Shown here: positions 1-15,556 of the stretch, in pieces
Numbering within the stretch: position 1 is the stretch's first letter
Layout: the number at the start of each line of letters is the position of its first letter
NCBI RefSeq assembly: GCF_024323335.1
Contig: NC_066584.1
Coordinates: 268,018,344 to 268,082,343 of the forward strand
Direction of reading: 5' to 3'
Length of the DNA: 64,000 bases
Source of the DNA: Lathyrus oleraceus
Taxonomy: Eukaryota; Streptophyta; Magnoliopsida; Fabales; Fabaceae
The notes under the pieces: model-generated
What the model saw: the letters and a program-made list of their open reading frames with translations, nothing else
Told to the model about the DNA's origin: nothing
The model's database searches: none
Made by a program: the position numbers and the translations under genes

Positions 1-2341
1 ACAATGGTCTTTTTGAAATAAGAAATGGAACTTTGCTTGATATCACAAGGAGCACGCTGATGGAAAAGAAGTTCCCTCACACCTTGTGGGGGAGATGTTG
101 TTGCCACTTCAGTGTATGTGCTCAATAGATGTCCAACTAAGAAGTAGAAGGAAATTATTCCTTTTGAGAAGTGGATGGGAGAAAATAAAATTGTGAGTCA
201 TTTCAGGGTATTTAGATAAGTTTTTTGCAAACATGTTCTAGGTACTACTAGAAATAAGTTGGATGATATAAGAAAAGTAATATTGTTGATTGGGTACCAC
301 AATACAAGTGTGTATAAGCTTTATTATCCAATCACTAACAAGGTTGAAGTCAGTAGAGACATCATTGTGAAGGAATCAAAAGTGTGGGGTTAGAGTAAGT
401 CTCAATCCAACTCTTGTGTAGTGCCAACACCTGAGTTAGCTTCTGAAGATACTTCAAAATCCAAAGGTTATGAAGATGAGCCAGAATCAGAAGATGACTC
501 TAAAGGTGACTCTGAATGGGGGTCTGACACTGAAGGTAAACCAGATTCTGATCCAGAGTTTGATGATGATCCAAACTCTAGTGGTCAAGAGACAAGAGGA
601 GGTCAAACATATGAACGTGGAGCTTCTGAAGGTGGTCCAACTTCCGGAGGTGGTTAAGCATGTGATATTGTTTCAGCATCTGAAGAAGATTCTTAACAAG
701 TTTAGAGGCCACAATGAATCAGACAATTACCAAGGAGATTTGTAGAGTTTGATATGTTACAAGATACTAAAGTATACTCTGAGGGAGAAGTCATTCAGTG
801 TGACATGTTAATAAACTCCGAACAAGTTAGTACTGAATAATCTCTCAAGAAGAAAGTGTGGTTGAATGGTATAGAAAGAAACATGACTTGGGAGTTAACT
901 GAGCTTCCAAAGAAGAAGAAAGTCATCAGTTTCGTATGGGTTTTTAAGTGAAGTTAAAGCCAAATGGATGAATTGGAAAATATAAAGCACAATTAGTAGA
1001 AAAAGGATTTCCACATAAACCTGAATTAGATTACTTTGAAGTGTTTGTACCTGTAGTTAGACATGAAACAATCAGATTGGCGATTACTATAACTGGTAAT
1101 AGAAATTGGCCTCTGAAGCACCTGGGTGTGAAATCTGCATTTCTGAACGGTCTACTGCAACAAGAAATATATGTGTTACAAGCTCTGGGATTTATGAAAA
1201 AGAAACAGGAAGGGATGGTGTACGGGTTACATAAAGCATTGTATGGACTGAAACAAGCTCCTGGACCTTAGAATCTAAAGATTGATTCATTTTTCAAGCT
1301 GCAAGGATTCATAAAGTGTGAGATTGAATATGGAATTTATGTTCAACATACTTTTGAAAGCAATATAATTCTAGTGTGTCTCTATGTTAATGACATATTG
1401 CTAACAAGGAAGTCGTTCATATGAGTTAGTCATGTTCAAAATGATGTTGATGAATGAGTTTGAGATGACTAATCTGGGAAATATGATAAATTTTTTAGGA
1501 ATGAAGATTATGTACTCTAAGAAGGATATCATTTTACATCAACTGAAGTATGAACTTGAACTTTTGAAGAGATTTGAGCTGACAAATTGCAAGACTGCAA
1601 TCACACCTACTGAAATGAATCACAAATTGGATTCTGATGTTAAGGGTGATGATGTAAATGCTACAACTTTTAAACAGCTGGTTGACTCATTGAGATATTT
1701 GTGTAACACCAGACCTGCCATCTGTTATATAGTTGGAATGGTGAGTATATTTATGAATAAACCAAAGTGGTCACACTATCAAACTGTTGTCAGGGTACTG
1801 AGGTACATTAAAGGTACTATGTGGTGTGGAGGGTTGTCCCCTTCTGGTGTTAAATCTGACTCAAAGCTGATATGCTATTCAGATTCGGATTGCTATGGAG
1901 ATAGAGTTGACAGAATATGTACTTCTGGATATTTTCTCAAGTATCTAGGAGGTCCTATCTCTTGGTGCTCCAAGAAGAAACCAAAGATTGCATTGTCAAT
2001 CTGTAAAGCTAAGTATATTGCAGGTGCTTTGTTTACGTGTAAATCTATTTGAATTATGAATTTGTTGCAGAATCTAAAGATCAAAGTGAAAAATCCTATG
2101 AAGCAGATGATTGACTGACAACAAATCAGCCATAAGCCTTGCCAATAATCCAATGCTGCATGGAAGAAGCAAGCATATTGACACAAAATTTCATTTTATG
2201 AGGAATCGGGTTCATGATAGAGTGCTAGAAGTTGTACACTGTAGTACTCAAAAGCAACTTGTAGATGTACTGACGAAAGCTATGAATAGTGGATATTTTA
2301 TCCACGTGAGAGATGGAATTTGTGTTGTAGAGTTTCTTTAG
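1..2341 (+). pseudogene. Ty1/copia pol remnant (integrase tail, RT, RNase H)
   Basis: Broken Ty1/copia polyprotein cut by the left window edge. In order, in shifting frames: the integrase C-terminal part around 60-400 (a WG...ATSVYVLNRCPT-like stretch, then PFEKWMGE and GYHNTSVYKLYYP), an acidic Asp/Glu/Ser-rich linker (421-657), RT palm (about 960-1400, with KSAFLNG and LYGLKQAPG), and RNase H (1432-2341, with RYIKGT, SISW-like GGPISWCSKKK, and a final DNKSAISLANNP...RSKHIDTKFHFMR block). The RT catalytic box reads YVND instead of YVDD near 1384, and there are several stops and frameshifts, so no protein is expected. LTR and primer-binding site are not in the window on the left. The family call is firm; the lineage within copia is not. 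Confidence 0.88.
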
Positions 2342-2765
2342 CTAAATATGAATTAAGAGATGTTGTTATAAGTAGTTCATATTCAGAAGTAATATTCTGA
2401 CTCAAAAGCAATAATTTCTGAGGTTATTCTTCCAGAAGTAGTGTTTAGCTTATGGGTAGTAGTATTAGTTTTGTTAAGCTTTACCAAACTAATATATATG
2501 TTTGCATATTGTGTTTTACATGATTCAGATACTCGACATCTCGCTGCTTTTTGCATGTGTGCATCTTACTAACCTCTAGGTCACATGGCTTTCTAAGTCG
2601 AAGATTAACTCCAACGAGTATTCTCCCGCACATGAATGGAATGCCTGAAACTTGTGATTTATTCATTTATTGGTTTTAAAACATATTACATATAAGTTTT
2701 AAAAATGGATAAATGCAATCATTGCTAAAAGCCCACGTAAGTTATAGCTTGCTATAACTTAACCA
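2342..2765 (+). other. Copia 3' flank, possible LTR remnant
   Basis: This stretch joins the end of the copia RNase H to the terpene synthase 3' end. A purine-rich run just before TGTTG (about 2353-2363) could be the polypurine tract and start of a 3' LTR. No second LTR copy is in the window to compare, so this is only a suggestion. No coding signal is seen. The 3' UTR of the minus-strand terpene synthase must also lie in the right part of this stretch. Confidence 0.3.
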
Positions 2766-5601
<2,836 letters not shown>

Positions 5602-5671
5602 TAGCTAGAAATGAGAGTAAAATGTTTAGTGTCTTGAGAAATGTTGTACTATATATGAAACCCAACGCAAG

Positions 5672-5680
5672 CTTTATATA
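5672..5680 (-). promoter_or_regulatory. TATA box of the terpene synthase
   Basis: Read on the minus strand, TATATAAAG lies about 71-79 bases upstream of the chosen ATG at 5601. That leaves room for a start site near 5645 and a short 5' UTR. A second, weaker TATATAG-like string lies near 5650-5656 and would sit too close to the start. Confidence 0.6.
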
Positions 5681-5683
5681 AGG

Positions 5684-6228
<545 letters not shown>

Positions 6229-6429
6229 TTTTGATTTTGATTTATGTAAGTTGATGAATTTTTGTTTTTGGTGATGGAATCTTATATTTTGTGATAAGAT
6301 TTTAAATGGTAAATTTCATTTGATTTTGTTTTGGATTTTTGTGTGAATTTTAATTTTAAGAATTAAAATCAAAATGATTTTAACATTTAGGAATTATTTT
6401 CAAAAAAGAATTACAAAGACAAAATTAAA

Positions 6430-6880
6430 AATAGATTTTTTTATGAACAATGCGTGAATAATATATATTTTTTAAAATAAAAAAATATTTTTTATGAACA
6501 ATGCGTGAACAGTATATAAACAATATTTGTTATGTACAGTGTTTGTGAACAGTATCAACGATTTTAAAATAATAAAATAAAATTGGTTAATAAAATGTAA
6601 AGATTGATTAATAAAGTGATAAAGGTTGTTAATAAATATCTCAATATCAAAAATAATTTTTAGTAGTACGTCAAAATTGATTACTAAAATGTAGAAAATT
6701 GATTAATAAAGTTATTAAATTGCTTAGTAAACGCACGTATATTTAAAATAATTTTGAATAGTCACCAAAATCGGTTAATATAATATAAAAGATTAGTTAA
6801 TGAAATATGAAATTGATTAATTACATCATTTTATATTAGTATCATTTAATTTAAAAATAAAATTAAAATAATTTATATTT
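6430..6880. repeat. Degenerate AT-rich repeats
   Basis: Two near-identical 20-base copies (TTTTTTATGAACAATGCGTG) lie near 6437 and 6489. From about 6580 to 6830 a loose motif of the type ATTGRTTAATAAA recurs at irregular spacing at least seven times, separated by ATGTAAA- or AAATAATTTT-like strings. The whole looks like a decayed tandem repeat. No coding potential. Confidence 0.55.
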
Positions 6881-7789
6881 ATATTTAAAAATAAAATTAT
6901 AATAATATTTTATTATTTACAATATTGATTAGGAGTCAAATACGATGTAAATATATATTTGTAGCTTAAGAAATCTCGAACCTTTTACCAAATTAAAACC
7001 CTAAAATATTCACCTTCTTCAGGTTTCACTTTCACCGTGAACAACTCCTTCCTCGTTTTCCACGGTGTGCCTTTAATATTAATTTATAGGGTACATTTCT
7101 TATCTTCTACTTTATTTTTCATGAGAGACTGAGTTAGGCAAGTCTATAGAATAAACTATCATAGCTATTTCCTTATCTTATTGAAATTTATTCAATTATG
7201 ACTAATATTCTATAAGGTTATTTGTACTTTTATTCAATTATTCATGAAAATATTATGACAGCATGATTGATTAGCCATAGCAATTATTCATGAAAATAAT
7301 ATGTTATCCTTTTCTTTTAAATGGATGAAGAATAATTCAGCAAATATGAGACTAATTCAACGTATGCCTACTGTCATGACTCATACCAGCAAACTAGAAC
7401 TTATAGCTATGGCATTTTAAATATATGCCAAACACGTTTACTGCTTTTTAACAAATAATTATCACATGCATGCTGGCCATTTTTCTTTCAATATTGTTTT
7501 TGCTTCTGCTTTGTATTATTAGTTCTAGCGTATTTAGATGGACTTTGATGTCATTTTGCTGGTTCAGATTATATGCGGGACATAAAATGAAACAGAATAT
7601 ATATGTTACTTGTTTCATTCCCTTCTTGATTTTTGTTTTTAACACTTTGAATTTTGTCTATCTTAAGACATTGTCAATTAAGTGATCGGAGTTGTCTTAC
7701 TGGCATCTATAATTTTTTATTTGGTTAGAGTACAATGTACTATTGTTCTTTACATTTTATTTTTTCCTTAAACTTACTATCTTGATATA
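6881..7789. other. AT-rich intergenic DNA
   Basis: Short open frames here (for example 7470-7685) are rich in Phe, Leu and Ile, have no recognisable domain and overlap frames on the other strand. I see no supported gene or element. Confidence 0.4.
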
Positions 7790-8698
7790 CTGTGTGTGTG
7801 GCAATTTACATGGGTACTAGATTTGTGACCTGTCCATCTTTCTTTAACCATGATAGAAGAGCCTCCGAAGCTTTATTAAGTTCTCAATTTTTGAAGATTC
7901 TGAAGATAGAGATTTGAAGAACTGTGTCATGACTCAAAAGATTAAGATTCTGCAGTTTTTCTCAACTAGACTCTTGATCCTTCTAAACATGCTTCAACAT
8001 CATTTATCCAGAAGTCTCTGAAGATTAAAAGATAAGATCAAAAGATTTTGCATAAATATTCCTTCCACTATGCTGATTTTGTGGGCTAAGGAATGTGTTA
8101 TTCTACCATTTTGCCTCCCATTATACAAGCCGTTATGCAAGGCTACGACGACATTTTGGTTTTTCAATTCTACTCTCTAATGGATCTTTTCATTGCCTAT
8201 ATAAAGGATACTTTCAAGATCAAGCTTCTCATTCATTGCGCTAATACAAAACGTTTTTGTTTAACTGAATATTATTGTGTATAGAGAAAAGAAAACAGAC
8301 ATAGAGCTTTTGCTCATTATTGTGTATAAATTCGTTGTATCTAAACTTGTGTTATTTTTCTTTCTTAGAAGCAATCTTGTAAACACATCTCTATCAAATC
8401 ACATTGATTGAGTTTGTATTTCTTGAGTGACTAGGGTTTAGTCAGAGTACTCAAGAAGCCATTGATGAGTAGTCTTTGTGTGTCTGTAATCAGTTTTGTT
8501 ATAGTGGTTTAAGTCCTTATTTATAAAGCAAAATCACATTTGCGGATGGAGTGGAGGTAGCTAAGTTAACAACGAAGCAGAATAACTGTGTCATTTATTT
8601 TTGTTCGTTGCTTACTATTTGATTGTGTTGGGTTGAAAAAGTTTTAATCTTGTAAATTCAATTTAAACCCATTTCTCTTGTGTTTCTTGCCACCTTCA
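7790..8698 (+). mobile_element. Copia LTR remnant, SIRE/Maximus-like
   Basis: From about 8360 the text follows the usual end of legume SIRE/Maximus LTRs as I remember it: CTTGAGTGACTAGGGTTTAG, then TACTCAAGAAG, then TTAAGTCCTTATTTATAAAG and a final CTTGTGTTTCTTGCCACCTTCA-like end at 8698. A TATA box lies at 8198-8205, at a suitable place for the LTR promoter. The 5' end is not defined; 7790 is a guess. No internal region of this element is attached, so it is a solo LTR or a truncated copy. Confidence 0.6.
8198..8205 (+). promoter_or_regulatory. TATA box inside the copia LTR
   Basis: TATATAAA followed by GG, about 500 bases before the LTR end, as expected for the LTR promoter. Confidence 0.5.
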
Positions 8699-9190
8699 TG
8701 GGAGGATCCTTGGATACCCTACCAAGGATGGCTTAAAGTCCTAACTTGAAAGCCATTGGATACCAATGTGCTTTGGGTTAGGGACCTACTTGATAAACGG
8801 GGGAAAGGGTGGAACCAAGACTTGATTTAGAGAACTTTTAATCCTTATGATGTAGAGAGAATTCTCCAAATACCCACATATAATAAAAAGGAGAGAGATA
8901 TCCTTATGTGGATGGCTAATAAAAGAGGAGATTGCATTTGTGAAAACGGGATACCATTGGATGTATGAACAAAATAAGAGAGAAGATCTTGAAACTTCTA
9001 ACACTAATGACAAGATAATTATCTGGAATTTATTTGGAAAATTCAAATTGTCCCCAGAATGCATATTCTTGCTTGGAGAGTCCTCTAAGAGGCCTTACCA
9101 GTTAGAAGTAATTTAACTAAAAGGGGGTTTAGTGCCTCATTTTCTTCCCTTTATGCCTCAGAAAAGAGGAAATCCAAGATCATATATTAA
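8699..9190 (+). pseudogene. LINE reverse transcriptase C-terminal fragment (zf-RVT region)
   Basis: In broken frames this reads as the region after the RT of plant L1-type LINEs: a DPWIP string at the left end, then VERILQIPTYNKKERDILMW, a NKRGD string, and after a gap WNLFGKFKLSPE...LPVRSNLTKRGF. These match the zf-RVT pattern (an IP...D.L.W block, then P.K...FLW...LPTR.NL..RG). Stops and frameshifts show that it is dead. It begins immediately after the copia LTR end, so the LTR may have inserted into or been joined to it. Confidence 0.65.
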
Positions 9191-10960
9191 TAAAGTATGA
9201 ATGGTCTAAATAAGAATGGCTCAACTAGATTCTTAACATTATTAGAGGAGAATACATAAAGTGTCAAAAAATTATTAAGGAGACAATATAATCCAGAAAG
9301 ATAATAACAATATTGTTAAGGTTATGATCATGTTTTACTACTATCTTTGAAGAAGAAGCCCTCCTTAGCAAAGAGATATCTACATATGTTGACTACAAGA
9401 TAACTCAACTCGGAACTGACACTAATGCTAAAAAGAGCAACAAAACTAATAGCCAGACTGAAAGAACTTACAAAGATCCGGGGCAACATAAAGAAACCAT
9501 TGAGCAAGGAATCAAAAAAGCAGATTTAGCTCGAAAAAATAAGATTAATAATGATCTGAAACATAGTAAAGGCAAAATGAATAAGGATAGAGAGGAGATG
9601 ATTGTGATTGATATAACTTGGGAAAATAGCCATGGATGGAAACGTGACACCATGGAGAACCTAAACAACAACAATCAAATAGGGAGAAATCAGGAAAGCA
9701 ACAACAATAACAAAGGTAAAAACAAAGGTAAAAGTATTTGCCAAGAATCCAGAAATACTTTGGAAGAAATACACCAAGAACAATTAAGGAATCTCTAGAA
9801 CATAGAAAACAACATGAGCATTGCTAGAAACTAAGGTATTAACATCAACATGAAGGACAATAATATAGGGGATAACAATGATACAGAGTACCTGTGGCTA
9901 AATATGTTGAACTTAAATAATCAAGCTAAGAGGTGTGAAAAGGGAGAGAGCTCCAAAATGATGAATAATGACCACAATCGTGATAACATGGGAAAAAACC
10001 AATGTTAGATCAGAACACTCAGAAGCATAAGTCCAAGGGGATTGTTGTAAAAGAGCTTGTGTATCAAAAAACAAGGTAAAGAGAAGAAGGCTACTAGTAG
10101 CAAAGATAAGAGGCCCATTGAGGAGCAAAAAACCTTTATAACAAAACCCCCAACAACAATAATGTGTGCATGCTAATAAAACTGACGGTTGCAACGAGAG
10201 AAACTAAAGTTAAAATAGGAATAAAAGTAAAGAAATTACAATCCTTAGGGGTCAAAGGAAAGAGAAACCAAGGGGAAAAAAGGAAAGAAGAATGAGGGCA
10301 TTGATCTGACTTCCCTTCGCAACAATAGGACTTTGCATGTCCAACTTGACACCTGTAAAGGTATAAAACCAAAACTACATGAAGAATAACCTCAAAAAAT
10401 ACATTACCAACAAGAATCATGAAGAAGAGAATACTTGGGGGAAATCGAAGGACAACATATACACTAATGAAAACCTAGCAAGGAAGGGGGAATTGAATAC
10501 ATGGGCTTGGTTTGCAAATGATAATGGTACAACGTTAGATACGACTACTTGGCATCAAAATGGTTATGACAACTCTAGGCAGCGAAAGCTCAAGCAGTTC
10601 TTAATGTCGTCACGCTAGTAAAAATGATGAATGCTCAAAACATCCTTATTCACTCCCACTATAAGGATCTAGTAGATATGATCAAAGAGGTTAGGAAAAC
10701 GAAGAAATGAATGAGAAAAGGAGACAACCACATGGTCATACAAAAAGGGTATATGGAAGAGATGGAAACAACGCAGAAGACAGATAGAACGCATATAAGC
10801 AAATATCTCACCAAGACTGAAAAACCTAGAAGGCATAGATCATTGGGCCATTACCCACATTTGTAGAACTCAAATTACACAAGCCCATTATTTGACAAAA
10901 AATCCATCAAGGATAAAAACTTGATTGTAATCAACATGGGTTAACCCATTAGTGATTTTG
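9191..10960 (+). other. Unassigned Asn/Lys-rich degenerate coding-like DNA
   Basis: Purine-rich on the plus strand with repeated AACAA and AAAGG strings and short frames rich in Asn, Lys and Glu (for example 9577-9798 and 10379-10618). It could be a decayed LINE ORF1 tail or retrotransposon leader, since it follows a LINE fragment, but no domain was recognised. The long frames on the opposite strand are the mirror of this composition. Confidence 0.3.
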
Positions 10961-11912
10961 TTGTTTTCTAATGGATTTTATGTTTAAAAAAATCTAATTA
11001 TGGATATTTGACTGTTTATTTTGAATTAAAAAGGTTTAATAATCAAATTATTTTTTATTTAATTTTTGTTTTATCTTTCAATTTTACTCACATAAAAAAT
11101 TGCCACGTAAATTTAGATTTTGGAGATGAGATCAATACAAATTTGTTTAATATATACTTAGTTATTATATATTATTTATGGAAAATTTTTTGAATCTTTT
11201 GAATACGTCACAAAATTATAAGGTAAAATTAAAAATTTGATCCTTTATATTTTGGATACTTTGAAGTTTAGAATTATTTTCATTGATTCTAAAATTGTTT
11301 AATTAAATATTCATTTGGTGTATATGTGAATCTATTGTGACAATTTTTTTGGATATGTAATTATTTAATATTTATCTGATTTCAAATTAAACATTTAGCA
11401 TGATTATTTTTTTTAAGTTTATTATTATAAAGCTTTTTACAATAATATGTTTTTTTAATCATACAACTTTGATAAATTCGTAAAATATATATTTTATTTT
11501 GAGTTTTTTCTCACACTAAGAATTGTTAAGAAATCTTATTATTATTATTATTATAAAAAAGACATCCTTAATGAATATAACCAACATTTGTGGATAATGT
11601 GTTGTAAGTTTAAGACTCTCCCCATTTAATTTATTAAAATTTTATATTAATTTTGAATGAATTGGTTGATACAACAAGTTGCAAAAGTAGCTTATTTTGT
11701 GTAAATTTGATTTAATGAGATTTACATATGTGTAGTTTTTCATGCGACCTGTTATGGTCGGCCAAAAAAAAGATACATTTTAGCCGAACAATTGCATAAA
11801 TGTGATGGTAAATATGTAGTAATTATTAAGTTTATTCATATGAGTAGTGATTAATGTTAAAAAAGTTCATTATCTGTCTGGACTTATTACTAACGATTGA
11901 TCATTGAGTGAG
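10961..11912. other. AT-rich intergenic DNA
   Basis: No open frame with recognisable product. A short (ATT)n run lies near 11540. Nothing else seen. Confidence 0.45.
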
Positions 11913-12446
11913 TGTAACAACCCACATAATACTTCCTAAGATCGTACAACGTAAACGGTAAATTTGGTATTGAAACTCATAAAGTAAATATTTACAATAC
12001 ATAATAAATAATACATGAGGGGTTTCAAATCGAAAAACTAGGTAATGTAGCAGAAAGATAAGCATAAATCGTCAAGGCTTTTGATCTTTGAGTCTACTCA
12101 TAAATCTTCCAACTTCTAGAGCATACCTGAAAATAATAAAAAACATATGGGTGATATTATAAATCTCAGTGTGTCCCCCTATCTTATGAGTCCTCTCGGC
12201 TCTATAGGGTATATTATCCTTAATCAGATTATTAGTACTGCACTTTCGTGCTCTGATAATGAACATAACACCAAAGCATACACTGCTTCATAATACACAT
12301 GAAAGCTTGACATACTTTCCTTTGTTCCGGGTAGAACGATGAGAGATTACGGATCACATCATTGTGATGTATCATAAATTGATACTCTAACCTTCTGCCC
12401 ATAAAGTTGGACCAAGGAATGCTTCCATCAAGGAAGGTATCCATCA

Positions 12447-12665
12447 TCCTATAGGAGAAATACTCGGCAGAATTCCCTTATGGAGAAACCCTTAATATCA
12501 TGTAGGAGGACTCAGCAAAATCCCCTTATAGAGAAACCTTTAATATCCTTTTATTGGGATTACTTTAAAATATCGACCAAGGAAATGATGGTACGATCAT
12601 TCCTCACTATCCCATAGGATAATAACTTGGCAGAATTTATTACGGAGGAACCTTTTATATCATGT
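12447..12665. repeat. Degenerate tandem repeat with ATAGGAG...GGCAGAAT core
   Basis: Three imperfect copies of a module: a (C)CTATAGGA- or TAGGA-like start, then CTCGGCAGAAT or a variant, then CCCTTATGGAGAAACC, then TTAATATC. They start near 12450, 12504 and 12610. The spacing is irregular (about 55 and 105 bases) and the last copy is most diverged. Confidence 0.55.
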
Positions 12666-13054
12666 ACTCGAACTACTATCACAACAAGAGTAGTATTCTT
12701 ACTACTTCATGAGTTTCGTCCATCGATGGGACACTTCACCATATTCAATTATGAAATACTCAACCTACGGCTTATCCTCAAATGTTTTACAAGTTATACT
12801 CGTTGATTAATTATTAGGATAAGATTTCTCTCATATGCTTCATCCTAACTAATTAATCTGCACGATACAAAGTATTGCATGTCCGATCATCCGAATTGGT
12901 TTGAACGAACAACAGGGATTGAAGTGGAAGAAGAACATGAATGTTCTCACTATGTTAAAGCTATATGCGTTAGCTTTCTAACACAACTAATCGTGCCTCA
13001 TTTCTAGTTACAAAACTCAATATACATTATGATCAGGGCCACCAACAATTTCGA

Positions 13055-13172
13055 CATTAGTAGTCTCGCTAAGAGAGGTCTCTCTTAGCCATCCATTTAT
13101 GGCTAAGCGAGAAAGCCATAAACAAAGTTTTTTTCCCATTCTCAACGTATCTCTAAGCGAGACTTTCGTTGC
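13055..13172. repeat. Cluster of CTAAGCGAGA direct and inverted motifs
   Basis: TCTCGCTAAGAGAG, CTCTCTTAGCC, GGCTAAGCGAGA, CTCTAAGCGAGA and GCTAAGTGGGA occur within about 120 bases in both orientations, so the stretch can fold into alternative hairpins. No gene covers it. Confidence 0.6.
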
Positions 13173-13400
13173 TAAGTGGGAAACCATACCATAATGACTT
13201 TTTACACCTAAAAATCCCATAAATCATCATTCTCACCCAATCGAAATATGTTAAGAGTGCAGATCATGCATGCAATAATGCCACAACATATCCAGTCTAA
13301 TTATAACATAGATTCATGCAATCGAACAAATAAATAAAAACAATTATACATGTCAGTCGAGTACTTAACCTTTGGTTCCCAACATACAATTTCATATCAA

Positions 13401-14491
13401 TTCTTGATCATAACTAAACATTCATAAGAATCAGAATCTCATAGGTTTAGCATGAAAGAGAATAACATTTCATCAAGATACACAAACAACATGATTTTCA
13501 AGCATTAACCATAAAACCACCCCTTGATCATGAAAAAGTATGATGTATAACAAAAAAAAGTTTAAAACCCTTACTCTCACATTCTCAGACACGATCTCTT
13601 CTCTCATTCCACCTCTCAAATCCAACCGTCGTCGGCTCCTCTCAAATCTGGCCAAAGACGATTCTATCATTTCTATCATTTTCCTTTCATATACAAGCAA
13701 TATGAATCTTTGTTCCTACTGCAAACATTCTCGCTCTTCGTTCTTGTTCCACCATGACTGTTCACCTTCGCATCCCTCACTTATCATTCAAATCGACCAT
13801 TCTCACTTGTCAGTCTTGTGCTTGTTCCTTTGACTTTGGAAAAATCTAGGCATTCTTATGATTCTTCATCGTCTTCACGACCATCTTCACTAGTAGTGTG
13901 TTAGGGTTACCTATTTTTTAGTGTGTTTTGTTTTCTATTTGTATTTTGTGTTTACCTTTGGTGTGATAGTGAGTTAGATTTTTGTATTTTTGTTTGTTTT
14001 ATTTCAGATTTTAATTCTACATTTACCTTCGGCCATAACGAGTTAGGGTTCAATGTTTTTGTGTGTTTTGTTTTCTATTTTTCATATGAATTTAAGTTTT
14101 TTATTTTTAAATTTGTATGTTCATTTTGCAGATTGGAGCATAGATTCAAAGAATAAGCTTAGCATCACACAAATTATATGAGTCGGCATAATTTACCCGA
14201 TTGTCTGTAGTGACTCTTTATGTCCCTTAACATTGTACACACACAAATTATTGTATGCAGGAATGTCGTTGATGGTGTAAAACAATTTGCACACATCTTA
14301 AAAATTTCACCCTAATAAAGATTATCGACATCAAAATCTTCCAACAAAATAGTTAAATATTGAGCCATTTCCTTATTATTTTGGACCTAATATCACAATA
14401 TATAATATGATATTTTGGCGCTTCATGCACAACCACAAATATGTATTGCAAAATTTGAAATAAAAATAGGTCATGAATAATAGTTAGTACT
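13401..14491. other. Unassigned intergenic DNA
   Basis: Contains a pyrimidine-rich strip (about 13560-13850) and a Phe/Val/Cys-rich open frame (13923-14156) without recognisable domain. No transposon ends were found. Nothing supported. Confidence 0.35.
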
Positions 14492-14616
14492 AAGATTACC
14501 AAACATATTGATTCCATCATTTGCAAGTACAAGACTACGATTTCTTAACTCACAAGATTACCAAACATATCGATTCCATCATTTGCAAGTACAAATCTAC
14601 GATTTCTTAACTCACA
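14492..14616. repeat. 62-base tandem duplication
   Basis: Two copies of a 62-base unit beginning AAGATTACCAAACATAT and ending TTTCTTAACTCAC, starting at 14492 and 14554, with only a few differences. Confidence 0.9.
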
Positions 14617-15556
14617 GGTTGACATCAAATAATATAAATGTACAATGTAGAAGATTAAATCATAGTAAAAATCATAACATTTTCAAACAGATGTATTTAA
14701 AATTTGTTATTTATGAAAAAAAATTATTAAATGTAAATTTATGTGAGTTTTAAAAAATTTGAAATTAAAAAAAGTTATATTAAATAATAAAATATCAAAC
14801 AAAATTTTAATTTTTTTTTAAAAAAAACAATATTATAGTTGAAACTATTTAAAAAAAATCAATGTAAATTTGTTTAAACCAAAAATATATAACACTATAA
14901 AAATTATTTATAAATAAAATTCGATACATCAAAATTCTAAAAAAAAAATTTTAATAAGAAAGATTCCATAAAATTTAAGAATTTAAAAGTCACGGTAACT
15001 AGATATATAAATAATTAGAAAAAAAAAATTCTCACCAACAAAAACTTAAGAATCTTTCCGGTCCCTTTTGGTTTACACTGATTTTAGTTTTAAAATGTTA
15101 TCAGATAGAATATGAATATGAATTTATCAAGTTGTAAGAGTTTAATCTTCTTTATCGGACCTTACATAATACCTTGTAATATATTTGGATCTAATCTAAT
15201 AATATAATGCAAAAATAAAGATTGGATGGTAGTAGTACTTTTTAGAATAATGATTTATTATTAACAAGAAGAATCAAGTGTGACTTGTACTCAGACTTAC
15301 ATGTATTGTGTGGATAGTTAAACTAAAGTCCATCAATTCAACCACGCGAACTAATTATATCGACTTAATGTTTTTAAATTTTAGAATCAAACTTAAATCA
15401 ATTTTATATTAATACTAGACGTACACTCATACCATGCATAAATAAGTTTGATACAATTGTTATTAATAATTTCTGTAATTTAAATAAATTATTTTAAAGA
15501 AAATATTTCACTTTTGAAAAGAAATTCTAAAATAATAGGTTACATGAAATACCTTA
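14617..15556. other. AT-rich intergenic DNA
   Basis: Long A and T runs with no coding signal and no transposon ends recognised. Confidence 0.45.

Larger units (their letters stand above)
11913..13400 (+). mobile_element. Possible Ty3/gypsy LTR remnant
   Basis: The stretch begins TGTAACAACCCAC, similar to the TGTAACRCCC start of chromovirus (Tekay-like) LTRs, but no matching end, primer site or polyprotein was found. It contains the local repeat block at 12447-12665 and the CTAAGCGAG inverted motifs at 13055-13170. The call is tentative. Confidence 0.25.

Noticed and set aside
9913..10420. Minus-strand frames with CQVGHAKSYC, similar to a zinc knuckle
   Set aside because: The first cysteine of the knuckle pattern is missing, the flanks show no gag features, and the frame is the complement of a purine-rich plus strand.
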